Position numbers and translations under genes: made by a program
Source of the DNA: Glandiceps talaboti
Taxonomy: Eukaryota > Hemichordata > Enteropneusta > Spengelidae
Reading direction: 5' to 3'
Length of the DNA stretch: 64,000 bases
NCBI RefSeq assembly: GCF_964340395.1
Contig: NC_135555.1
Coordinates: 28,045,325 to 28,109,324, forward strand
Shown here: positions 38,401-50,971 of the stretch, one piece after another
Layout of the letters: each line of letters opens with the position of its first letter
How positions within the stretch are numbered: position 1 is the first letter of the stretch
Notes under the pieces: model-generated
The model's input: the letters and a program-made list of their open reading frames with translations, nothing else
Told to the model about the DNA's origin: nothing
The model's database searches: none

Positions 38401-41400
38401 AATCTAAATAACTGTTATTTCATTCCATCAATAAGTTTATACTGTATTCTTTGATTCATTCCTTTCAGGATGGAACTCAAGGTCACGGAAGATGACACGA
38501 ACACAGATGGCAGATAAACACCAGACAGCCAATCAAGAAGTGGAAGAAGTAAGTGAAGATTTTGGTATTGTATAATTACTGAGAATGGTCATTAAATTTT
38601 GTTGCCCAATATTTCTTCCCATCTGCAATGGAAAGTATAAGTTATCAAAAAGTTCTTTTCTCAGTACTAAGCACACGACAAGTAATGACAACCTTATGTT
38701 ACAAGTAGATTGTAGCAGAATGAAGACATATTTTGGAGATGAACAGAATTGTATTATCCGTGGTAATATCTTTTCATAAAGGTTAAATTGAGTAGTGGCA
38801 ACTTTAAGAATAAATATTAGAATCTAAATAACTGTTATTTCATTCCATCAATAAGTTTATACTGTATTCTTTGATTCATTCCTTTCAGGATGGAACTCAA
38901 GGTCACGGAAGATGACACGAACACAGATGGCAGATGAACACCAGACAGCCAATCAAGAAGTGGAAGAAGTAAGTGAAGATTTTGGTATTGTGTAATTACT
39001 GAGAATGGTCATTAAATTTTGTTGCCCAATATTTATTCCCATCTGCAATGGAAAGTATAAGTTATCTAAAAGTTCTTTTGTCAGTACTAACCACACGACA
39101 AGTAATGACAACCTTGTGTCACAAGTAGATTGTAGTAGAATGAAGACATATTTTGGAGATGAACAGAATTGTATTATCCGTGGTAATATCTTTTCAAGAA
39201 GGTTAAATTGAGTAGTGGCAACTTTAAGAATAAATATTAGAATCTAAATAACTGTTATTTCATTCCATCAATAAGTTTATACTGTATTGTTTGATTCATT
39301 CATTTCAGGATGGAACTCAAGGTCACGGAAGATGACACGAACACAGATGGCAGATGAACACCAGACAGCCAATCAAGAAGTGGAAGAAGTAAGTGAAGAT
39401 TTTGGTATTGTATAATTACTGAGAATGGTCATTAAATTTTGTTGCCCAATATTAATCCCATCTGCAATGGAAAGTATAAGTTATCTAAAAGTTCTTTTGT
39501 CAGTACTAAGCACACGACAAGTAATGACAACCTTATGTCCCAAGTAGATTGTAGCAGAATTAAGACATATTTTGGAGATGAACAGAATTGTATTATCCGT
39601 GGTAATATCTTTTCAAGAAGGTTAAATTGTGTAGTGGCAACTTTAAGAATAAATATTAGAATCTAAATAACTGTTATTTCATTCCATCATTAAGTTTATA
39701 CTGTATTGTTTGATTCATTCCTTTCAGGATGGAACTCAAGGTCACGGAAAATGACACGAACACAGATGGCAGATAAACACCAGACAGCCAATCGAGAAGT
39801 GGAAGAAGTAAGTGAAGATATTGGTATTGTATAATTACTGAGAATGGTCATTAAATTTTGTTGCCCAATATTTATTCCCATCTGCAATGGAAAGTATAAG
39901 TTATCTAAAAGTTCTTTTGTCAGTACTAAGCACACGACAAGTAATGACAACCTTATGTCACAAGTAGATTGTAGCAGAATGAAGACATATTTTGCAGATT
40001 AACAGAATTGTATTATCCGTGTTAATATCTTTTCAAAAAGGTTAAATTGAGTAGTGGCAACCTTAAGAATAAATATTAGAATCTAAATAACTCTTATTTC
40101 ATTCCATCAATAAGTTTATACTGTATTGTTTGATTCATTCCTTTCAGGATGGAACTCAAGGTCATGGAAGATGACACGAACACAGATGGCAGATAAACAC
40201 CAGACAGCCAATCAAGAAGTGGAAGAAGTAAGTGAAGATTTTGGTATTGTATAATTACTGAGAATGGTCATTAAATTTTGTTGCCCAATATTTCTTCCCA
40301 TCTGCAATGGAAAGTATAAGTTATCAAAAAGTTCTTTTCTCATTACTAAGCACACGACAAGTAATGACAACCTTATGTTACAAGTAGATTGTAGCAGAAT
40401 GAAGAAATATTGGAGATGAATAGAATTGTATTATCCGTGGTAATATCTTTTCATAAAGGTTAAATTGAGTAGTGGCAACTTTAAGAATAAATATTAGAAT
40501 CTAAATAACTGTTATTTCATTCCATCAATAAGTTTATACTGTATTCTTTGATTCATTCCTTTCAGGATGGAACTCAAGGTCACGGAAGATGACACGAACA
40601 CAGATGGCAGATGAACACCAGACAGCCAATCAAGAAGTGGAAGAAGTAAGTGAAGATTTTGGTATTGTGTAATTACTGAGAATGGTCATTAAATTTTGTT
40701 GCCCAATATTTATTCCCATCTGCAATGGAAAGTATAAGTTATCTAAAAGTTCTTTTGTCAGTACTAACCACACGACAAGTAATGACAACCTTGTGTCACA
40801 AGTAGATTGTAGTAGAATGAAGACATATTTTGGAGATGAACAGAATTGTATTATCCGTGGTAATATCTTTTCAAGAAGGTTAAATTGAGTAGTGGCAACT
40901 TTAAGAATAAATATTAGAATCTAAATAACTGTTATTTCATTCCATCATTAAGTTTATACTGTATTGTTTGATTCATTCCTTTCAGGATGGAACTCAAGGT
41001 CACGGAAGATGACACGAACACAGATGGCAGATGAACACCAGACAGCCAATCAAGAAGTGGAAGAAGTAAGTGAAGATTTTGGTATTGTGTAATTACTGAG
41101 AATGGTCATTAAATTTTGTTGCCCAATATTTATTCCCATCTGCAATGGAAAGTATAAGTTATCTAAAAGTTCTTTTGTCAGTACTAACCACACGACAAGT
41201 AATGACAACCTTGTGTCACAAGTAGATTGTAGTAGAATGAAGACATATTTTGGAGATGAACAGAATTGTATTATCCATGGTAATATCTTTTCAAGAAGGT
41301 TAAATTGAGTAGTGGCAACTTTAAGAATAAATATTAGAATCTAAATAACTGTTATTTCATTCCATCATTAAGTTTATACTGTATTGTTTGATTCATTCCT

Positions 41401-42243
41401 TTCAGGATGGAACTCAAGGTCACGGAAAATGACACGAACACAGATGGCAGATGAACACCAGACAGCCAATCAAGAAGTGGAAGAAGTAAGTGAAGATTTT
41501 GGAATTGTATAATTACTGAGAATGGTCATTAAACTTTGTTGCCCAATATTTATTCCCATCTGCAATGGAAAGTATAAGTTATCTAAAAGTTCTTTTGTCA
41601 GTACTAAGCACACGACAAGTAATGACAACCTTATGTTACAAGTAGATTGAAGCAGAATGAAGACATATTGGAGATGAATAGAATTGTATTATCCGTGGTA
41701 ATATCTTTTCATAAAGGTTAAATTGAGTAGTGGCAACTTTAAGAATAAATATTAGAATCTAAATAACTGTTATTTCATTCCATCAATAAGTTTATACTGT
41801 ATTCTTTGATTCATTCCTTTCAGGATGGAACTCAAGGTCACGGAAGATGACACGAACACAGATGGCAGATGAACACCAGACAGCCAATCAAGAAGTGGAA
41901 GAAGTAAGTGAAGATTTTGGTATTGTGTAATTACTGAGAATGGTCATTAAATTTTGTTGCCCAATATTTATTCCCATCTGCAATGGAAAGTATAAGTTAT
42001 CTAAAAGTTCTTTTGTCAGTACTAACCACACGACAAGTAATGACAACCTTGTGTCACAAGTAGATTGTAGTAGAATGAAGACATATTTTGGAGATGAACA
42101 GAATTGTATTATCCGTGGTAATAACTTTTCAAAAAGGTTAAATTGAGTAGTGGCAACTTTAAGAGTAAATATTAGAATCTAAATAACTCTTATTTCATTC
42201 CATCAATAAGTTTATACTGTATTGTTTGATTCATTCCTTTCAG
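28429..42243 (+). repeat. Exon-intron module tandem array, third segment
   Basis: Exon blocks begin at 28429, 28849, 29269, 29681, 30100, 30520, 30940, 31360, 31780, 32200, 32620, 33039, 33459, 33879, 34291, 34703, 35122, 35542, 35962, 36374, 36794, 37214, 37631, 38051, 38469, 38889, 39309, 39728, 40148, 40566, 40986, 41406 and 41824 (33 copies). The first part repeats the segment 3,771 bp upstream. From about 37,600 a different set of monomer variants takes over, for example GATAAAC or GACGAAC in place of GATGAAC within the exon block. The blocks at 28429 and 32200 carry GGAGGG instead of GGATGG directly after the acceptor. All donors I read are GTAAGTG. Confidence 0.97.
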
Positions 42244-45200
42244 GATGGAACTGAAGGTCAAGGAAGATGACACGAACACAGATGGCAGACGAACACCAGA
42301 CAGCCAATCAAGAAGTGGAAGAAGTAAGTGAAGATTTTGGTATTGTATAATTACTGAGTATGGGCATTAAATTTTGTTGCCCAATATTTATTCCCATCTG
42401 AAATGGAAAGTATAAGTTATCTAAAACTTCTTTTGTCAGTACTAAGCACACGACAAGTAATGACAACCTTATGTCACAAGTAGATTGTAGCAGAATGAAG
42501 ACATATTTTGGAGATGAACAGAATTGTATTATCCGTGGTCATATCTTTTCAAAAAGGTTAAAGTGAGTAGTGGCAACTTGTAAGAGTAAATATTAGAATA
42601 CTGTTATTTCTTTCCATTAATAAGTTTATACTGTATTGTTTGATTCATTCCTTTCAGGATGGAACTGAAGGTCACGGAAGATGACACGAACACAGATGGC
42701 AGATAAACACCAGACAGCCAATCGAGAAGTGGAAGAAGTAAGTGAAGATATTGGTATTGTATAATTACTGAGAATGGTCATTAAATTTTGTTGCCCAATA
42801 TTTATTCCCATCTGCAATGGAAAGTATAAGTTATCTAAAAGTTCTTTTGTCAGTACTAAGCACACGACAAGTAATGACAACCTTATGTCACAAGTAGATT
42901 GTAGCAGAATGAAGACATATTTTGGAGATGAACAGAATTGTATTATCCGTGGTAATATCTTTTCAAAAAGGTTAAATTGAGTAGTGGCAACCTTGAGAAT
43001 AAATATTAGAATCTAAATAACTCTTATTTCATTCCATCAATAAGTTTATACTGTATTGTTTGATTCATTCCTTTCAGGATGGAACTCAAGGTCATGGAAG
43101 ATGATACGAACACAGATGGCAGATAAACACCAGACAGCCAATCAAGAAGTGGAAGAAGTAAGTGAAGATTTTGGTATTGTATAATTACTGAGAATGGTCA
43201 TTAAATTTTGTTGCCCAATATTTCTTCCCATCTGCAATGGAAAGTATAAGTTATCAAAAAGTTCTTTTCTCAGTACTAAGCACACGACAAGTAATGACAA
43301 CCTTATGTTACAAGTAGATTGTAGCAGAATGAAGACATATTGGAGATGAATAGAATTGTATTATCCGTGGTAATATCTTTTCATAAAGGTTAAATTGAGT
43401 AGTGGCAACTTTAAGAATAAATATTTGAATCTAAATAACTGTTATTTCATTCCATCAATAAGTTTATATTGTATTCCTTGATTCATTCCTTTCAGGATGG
43501 AACTCAAGGTCACGGAAGATGACACGAACACAGATGGCAGATGAACACCAGACAGCCAATCAAGAAGTGGAAGAAGTAAGTGAATATTTTGGTATTGTGT
43601 AATTACTGAGAATGGTCATTAAATTTTGTTGCCCAATATTTATTCCCATCTGCAATGGAAAGTATAAGTTATCTAAAAGTTCTTTTGTCAGTACTAACCA
43701 CACGACAAGTAATGACAACCTTGTGTCACAAGTAGATTGTAGTAGAATGAAGACATATTTTGGAGATGAACAGAATTGTATTATCCGTGGTAATATCTTT
43801 TCAAGAAGGTTAAATTGAGTAGTGGCAACTTTAAGAATAAATATTAGAATCTAAATAACTGTTATTTCATTCCATCAATAAGTTTATACTGTATTGTTTG
43901 ATTCATTCCTTTCAGGATGGAACTGAAGGTCAAGGAAGATGACACGAACACAGATGGCAGACGAACACCAGACAGCCAATCAAGAAGTGGAAGAAGTAAG
44001 TGAAGATTTTGGTATTGTATAATTACTGAGTATGGGCATTAAATTTTGTTGCCCAATATTTATTGCCATCTGAAATGGAAAGTATAAGTTATCTAAAACT
44101 TCTTTTGTCAGTACTAAGCACACGACAAGTAATGACAACCTTATGTCACAAGTAGATTGTAGCAGAATGAAGACATATTTTGGAGATGAACAGAATTGTA
44201 TTATCCGTGGTCATATCTTTTCAAAAAGGTTAAAGTGAGTAGTGGCAACTTGTAAGAGTAAATATTAGAATACTGTTATTTCTTTCCATTAATAAGTTTA
44301 TACTGTATTGTTTGATTCATTCCTTTCAGGATGGAACTGAAGGTCACGGAAGATGACACGAACACAGATGGCAGATAAACACCAGACAGCCAATCGAGAA
44401 GTGGAAGAAGTAAGTGAAGATATTGGTATTGTATAATTACTGAGAATGGTCATTAAATTTTGTTGCCCAATATTTATTCCCATCTGCAATGGAAAGTATA
44501 AGTTATCTAAAAGTTCTTTTGTCAGTACTAAGCACACGACAAGTAATGACAACCTTATGTCACAAGTAGATTGTAGCAGAATGAAGACATATTTTGGAGA
44601 TGAACAGAATTGTATTATCCGTGGTAATATCTTTTCAAAAAGGTTAAATTGAGTAGTGGCAACCTTGAGAATAAATATTAGAATCTAAATAACTCTTATT
44701 TCATTCCATCAATAAGTTTATACTGTATTGTTTGATTCATTCCTTTCAGGATGGAACTCAAGGTCATGGAAGATGATACGAACACAGATGGCAGATAAAC
44801 ACCAGACAGCCAATCAAGAAGTGGAAGAAGTAAGTGAAGATTTTGGTATTGTATAATTACTGAGAATGGTCATTAAATTTTGTTGCCCAATATTTCTTCC
44901 CATCTGCAATGGAAAGTATAAGTTATCAAAAAGTTCTTTTCTCAGTACTAAGCACACGACAAGTAATGACAACCTTATGTTACAAGTAGATTGTAGCAGA
45001 ATGAAGACATATTGGAGATGAATAGAATTGTATTATCCGTGGTAATATCTTTTCATAAAGGTTAAATTGAGTAGTGGCAACTTTAAGAATAAATATTTGA
45101 ATCTAAATAACTGTTATTTCATTCCATCAATAAGTTTATATTGTATTCCTTGATTCATTCCTTTCAGGATGGAACTCAAGGTCACGGAAGATGACACGAA

Positions 45201-45587
45201 CACAGATGGCAGATGAACACCAGACAGCCAATCAAGAAGTGGAAGAAGTAAGTGAATATTTTGGTATTGTGTAATTACTGAGAATGGTCATTAAATTTTG
45301 TTGCCCAATATTTATTCCCATCTGCAATGGAAAGTATAAGTTATCTAAAAGTTCTTTTGTCAGTACTAACCACACGACAAGTAATGACAACCTTGTGTCA
45401 CAAGTAGATTGTAGTAGAATGAAGACATATTTTGGAGATGAACAGAATTGTATTATCCGTGGTAATATCTTTTCAAGAAGGTTAAATTGAGTAGTGGCAA
45501 CTTTAAGAATAAATATTTGAATCTAAATAACTGTTATTTCATTCCATCAATAAGTTTATACTGTATTGTTTGATTCATTCCTTTCAG
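42244..45587 (+). repeat. Two tandem copies of a 4-monomer block (1,672 bp)
   Basis: Exon blocks 42244, 42658, 43078 and 43496 recur at 43916, 44330, 44750 and 45168, offset 1,672 bp. Both copies share TTTATATTGTATTCCTTGATT before the fourth acceptor, GAACTGAAGGTCAAGG in the first exon and TTTCTTTCCATTAAT before the second. Small differences remain (for example CATTTATTCCC against CATTTATTGCC), so the duplication is recent but not brand new. Confidence 0.8.
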
Positions 45588-47257
45588 GATGGAACTGAAG
45601 GTCACGGAAGATGACACGAACACAGATGGCAGATGAACACCAGACAGCCAATCAAGAAGTGGAAGAAGTAAGTGAAGATTTTGGAATTGAATAATTACTG
45701 AGAATGGTCATTAAATTTTGTTGCCCAATATTTCTTCCCATCTGCAATGGAAAGTATAAGTTATCAAAAAGTTCTTTTGTCAGTACTAAGCACACGACAC
45801 GTAATGACAACCTTATGTCACAAGTAGATTGTAGCAGAATTAAGACATATTTTGGAGATGAACAGAATTGTATTATCCGTTGTCATATCTTTTCAAAAAG
45901 GTTAAAGTGAGTAGTGGCAACTTGTAAGAGTAAATATTAGAATACTGTTATTTCTTTCCATTAATAAGTTTATACTGTATTGTTTGATTCATTCCTTTCA
46001 GGATGGAACTGAAGGTCACGGAAGATGACACGAACACAGATGGCAGATAAACACCAGACAGCCAATCGAGAAGTGGAAGAAGTAAGTGAAGATTTTGGTA
46101 TTGTATAATTACTGAGAATGGTCATTAAATTTTGTTGTCCAAGATTTCTTCCCATCTGCAATGGAAAGTATAAGTTATCTAAAAGTTCTTTTGTCAGTAC
46201 TAACCACATGACAAGTAATGACAACCTTGTGTCACAAGTAGATTGTAGCAGAATGAAGAAATATTTTGGAGATGAACAGAATTGTATTATCCGTGGTAAT
46301 ATCTTTTCAAAAAGGTTAAATTGAGTAGTGGCAACTTTAAGAGTAAATATTAGAATCTAAATAACTGTTATTTCATTCCATCAATAAGTTTATACTGTAT
46401 TGTTTGATTCATTCATTTCAGGATGGAACTCAAGGTCACGGAAGATGACACGAACACAGATGGCAGATGAACACCACACAGCCAATCAAGAAGTGGAAGA
46501 AGTAAGTGAAGATTTTGGAATTGTATAATTACTGAGAATGGTCATTGAATTTTGTTGCCCAATATTTATTGCCATGTGCAATGGAATGTATAAGTTATCA
46601 AAAAGTTCTTTTGTCAGTACTAATCACACAACAAGTAATGACAACCTTATGTCACGAGTAGATTGTAGCAGAATGAATAAATATTTTGGAGATGAACAGA
46701 ATTGTGTTATCCGTGGTAATATCTTTCTAAAAGGTTAAATTGAGTAGTGGCAACTTTAAGAGTTAATATTAGAATCTAAATAACTCTTATTTCATTCCAT
46801 CAATAAGTTTATACTGTATTGTTTGATTCATTCCTTTCAGGATGGAACTCAAGGTCACGGAAGATGACACGAACACAGATGGCAGATGAACACCAGACAG
46901 CCAATCAAGAAGTGGAAAAAGTAAGTGAAGATTTTGGAATTGTATAATTACTGAGAATAGTCATTAAATTTTGTTGCCCAATATTTATTCCCATCTGAAA
47001 TGGAAAGTATAAGTTATCTAAAAGTTCTTTTCTCAGTACTAAGCACACAAGTAATGACAACCTTATGTCACAAGTAGATTGTAGCAAAATGAAGAAATAT
47101 TTTGGAGATGAACAGAATTGTGTTATCCGTGGTAATAACTTTTCAAAAAGGTTAAATTGAGTAGTGGCAACTTTAAGAGTAAATATTAGAATCTAAATAA
47201 CTCTTATTTCATTCCATCAATAAGTTTATACTGTATTGTTTGATTCATTCCTTTCAG

Positions 47258-50200
47258 GATGGAACTGAAGGTCAAGGAAGATGACACGAACACAGATGGC
47301 AGACGAACACCAGACAGCCAATCAAGAAGTGGAAGAAGTAAGTGAAGATTTTGGTATTGTATAATTACTGAGTATGGGCATTAAATTTTGTTGCCCAATA
47401 TTTATTGCCATCTGAAATGGAAAGTATAAGTTATCTAAAACTTCTTTTGTCAGTACTAAGCACACGACAAGTAATGACAACCTTATGTCACAAGTAGATT
47501 GTAGCAGAATGAAGACATATTTTACAGATGAACAGAATTGTATTATCCGTGGTAATATCTTTTCAAAAAGGTTAAATTGAGTAGTGGCAACTTTAAGAGT
47601 AAATATTAGAATCTAAATAAGTGTTATTTCATTCCATGAATAAGTTTGTACTGTATTGTTTGATTCATTCCTTTCAGGATGGAACTCGAGGTCACGGAAG
47701 GTGACACGAACACAGATGGCAGATGAACACCAGACAGACAATCGAGAAGTGGAAGAAGTAAGTGAAGATTTTGGTATTGTATAATTACTGAGAATGGTCA
47801 TTAAATTTTGTTGCCCAATATTTATTCCCATTGTATTGTTTGATTCATTCATTTCAGGATGGAACTCAAGGTCACGGAAGATGACACGAACACAGATGGC
47901 AGATGAACACCAGACAGCCAATCAAGAAGTGGAAGAAGTAAGTGTAGATTTTGGAATTGTATAATTACTGAGAATAGTCATTAAATTTTGTTGCCCAATA
48001 TTTATTCCCATCTGAAATGGAAAGTATAAGTTATCTAAAAGTTCTTTTCTCAGTACTAAGCACACAAGTAATGACAACCTTATGTCACAAGTAGATTGTA
48101 GCAGAATGAAGAAATATTTTGGAGATGAACAGAATTGTGTTATCCGTGGTAATAACTTTTCAAAAAGGTTAAATTGAGTAGTGGCACCTTTAAGAGTAAA
48201 TATTAGAATCTAAATAACTCTTATTTCATTCCATCAATAAGTTTATACTGTATTGTTTGATTCATTCCTTTCAGGATGGAACTGAAGGTCAAGGAAGATG
48301 ACACGAACACAGATGGCAGACGAACACCAGACAGCCAATCAAGAAGTGGAAGAAGTAAGTGAAGATTTTGGTATTGTATAATTACTGAGTATGGGCATTA
48401 AATTTTGTTGCCCAATATTTATTGCCATCTGAAATGGAAAGTATAAGTTATCTAAAACTTCTTTTGTCAGTACTAAGCACACGACAAGTAATGACAACCT
48501 TATGTCACAAGTAGATTGTAGCAGAATGAAGACATATTTTACAGATGAACAGAATTGTATTATCCGTGGTAATATCTTTTCAAAAAGGTTAAATTGAGTA
48601 GTGGCAACTTTAAGAGTAAATATTAGAATCTAAATAAGTGTTATTTCATTCCATGAATAAGTTTGTACTGTATTGTTTGATTCATTCCTTTCAGGATGGA
48701 ACTCGAGGTCACGGAAGGTGACACGAACACAGATGGCAGATGAACACCAGACAGACAATCGAGAAGTGGAAGAAGTAAGTGAAGATTTTGGTATTGTATA
48801 ATTACTGAGAATGGTCATTAAATTTTGTTGCCCAATATTTATTCCCATCTGCAATGGAAAGTATAAGTTATCTAAAAGTTCTCTTGTCAGTGCTAACCAC
48901 ATGACAAGTAATGACAACCTTGTGTCACAAGTAGATTGTAGCAGAATGAAGAAATATTTTGGAGATGAACAGAATTGTGTTATCCGTGGTAATAACTTTT
49001 CAAAAAGGTTAAATTGAGTAGTGGCAACTTTAAGAGTAAATATTAGAATCTAAATAACTCTTATTTCATTCCATCAATAAGTTTATACTGTATTGTTTGA
49101 TTCATTCCTTTCAGGATGGAACTGAAGGTCAAGGAAGATGACACGAACACAGATGGCAGACGAACACCAGACAGCCAATCAAGAAGTGGAAGAAGTAAGT
49201 GAAGATTTTGGTATTGTATAATTACTGAGTATGGGCATTAAATTTTGTTGCCCAATATTTATTGCCATCTGAAATGGAAAGTATAAGTTATCTAAAACTT
49301 CTTTTGTCAGTACTAAGCACACGACAAGTAATGACAACCTTATGTCACAAGTAGATTGTAGCAGAATGAAGACATATTTTACAGATGAACAGAATTGTAT
49401 TATCCGTGGTAATATCTTTTCAAAAAGGTTAAATTGAGTAGTGGCAACTTTAAGAGTAAATATTAGAATCTAAATAAGTGTTATTTCATTCCATGAATAA
49501 GTTTGTACTGTATTGTTTGATTCATTCCTTTCAGGATGGAACTCGAGGTCACGGAAGGTGACACGAACACAGATGGCAGATGAACACCAGACAGACAATC
49601 GAGAAGTGGAAGAAGTAAGTGAAGATTTTGGTATTGTATAATTACTGAGAATGGTCATTAAATTTTGTTGCCCAATATTTATTCCCATTGTATTGTTTGA
49701 TTCATTCATTTCAGGATGGAACTCAAGGTCACGGAAGATGACACGAACACAGATGGCAGATGAACACCAGACAGCCAATCAAGAAGTGGAAGAAGTAAGT
49801 GAAGATTTTGGAATTGTATAATTACTGAGAATAGTCATTAAATTTTGTTGCCCAATATTTATTCCCATCTGAAATGGAAAGTATAAGTTATCTAAAAGTT
49901 CTTTTCTCAGTACTAAGCACACAAGTAATGACAACCTTATGTCACAAGTAGATTGTAGCAGAATGAAGAAATATTTTGGAGATGAACAGAATTGTGTTAT
50001 CCGTGGTAATAACTTTTCAAAAAGGTTAAATTGAGTAGTGGCACCTTTAAGAGTAAATATTAGAATCTAAATAACTCTTATTTCATTCCATCAATAAGTT
50101 TATACTGTATTGTTTGATTCATTCCTTTCAGGATGGAACTGAAGGTCAAGGAAGATGACACGAACACAGATGGCAGACGAACACCAGACAGCCAATCAAG

Positions 50201-50971
50201 AAGTGGAAGAAGTAAGTGAAGATTTTGGTATTGTATAATTACTGAGTATGGGCATTAAATTTTGTTGCCCAATATTTATTGCCATCTGAAATGGAAAGTA
50301 TAAGTTATCTAAAACTTCTTTTGTCAGTACTAAGCACACGACAAGTAATGACAACCTTATGTCACAAGTAGATTGTAGCAGAATGAAGACATATTTTACA
50401 GATGAACAGAATTGTATTATCCGTGGTAATATCTTTTCAAAAAGGTTAAATTGAGTAGTGGCAACTTTAAGAGTAAATATTAGAATCTAAATAAGTGTTA
50501 TTTCATTCCATGAATAAGTTTGTACTGTATTGTTTGATTCATTCCTTTCAGGATGGAACTCGAGGTCACGGAAGGTGACACGAACACAGATGGCAGATGA
50601 ACACCAGACAGACAATCGAGAAGTGGAAGAAGTAAGTGAAGATTTTGGTATTGTATAATTACTGAGAATGGTCATTAAATTTTGTTGCCCAATATTTATT
50701 CCCATCTGCAATGGAAAGTATAAGTTATCTAAAAGTTCTCTTGTCAGTGCTAACCACATGACAAGTAATGACAACCTTGTGTCACAAGTAGATTGTAGCA
50801 GAATGAAGAAATATTTTGGAGATGAACAGAATTGTATTATCCGTGGTAATATCTTTTCAAAAAGGTTCAATTGAGTAGTGGCAACTTTAAGAGTAAATAT
50901 TAGAATCTAAATAAGTGTTATTTCATTCCATCAATAAGTTTATACTGTATTGTTTGATTCATTCATTTCAG
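47258..50971 (+). repeat. Two tandem copies of a 1,857-bp block containing a 180-bp monomer
   Basis: Exon blocks 47258, 47678, 47858, 48275 and 48695 recur at 49115, 49535, 49715, 50132 and 50552, all offset 1,857 bp. The block length is not a multiple of the monomer because the monomer starting at 47678 (and 49535) is only 180 bp: sequence jumps from ATTCCCAT in the early intron directly to TGTATTG just before the next acceptor. That leaves an intron-like spacer of 100 bp (47758-47857). The deletion happened once and was then copied with the block. Confidence 0.85.
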
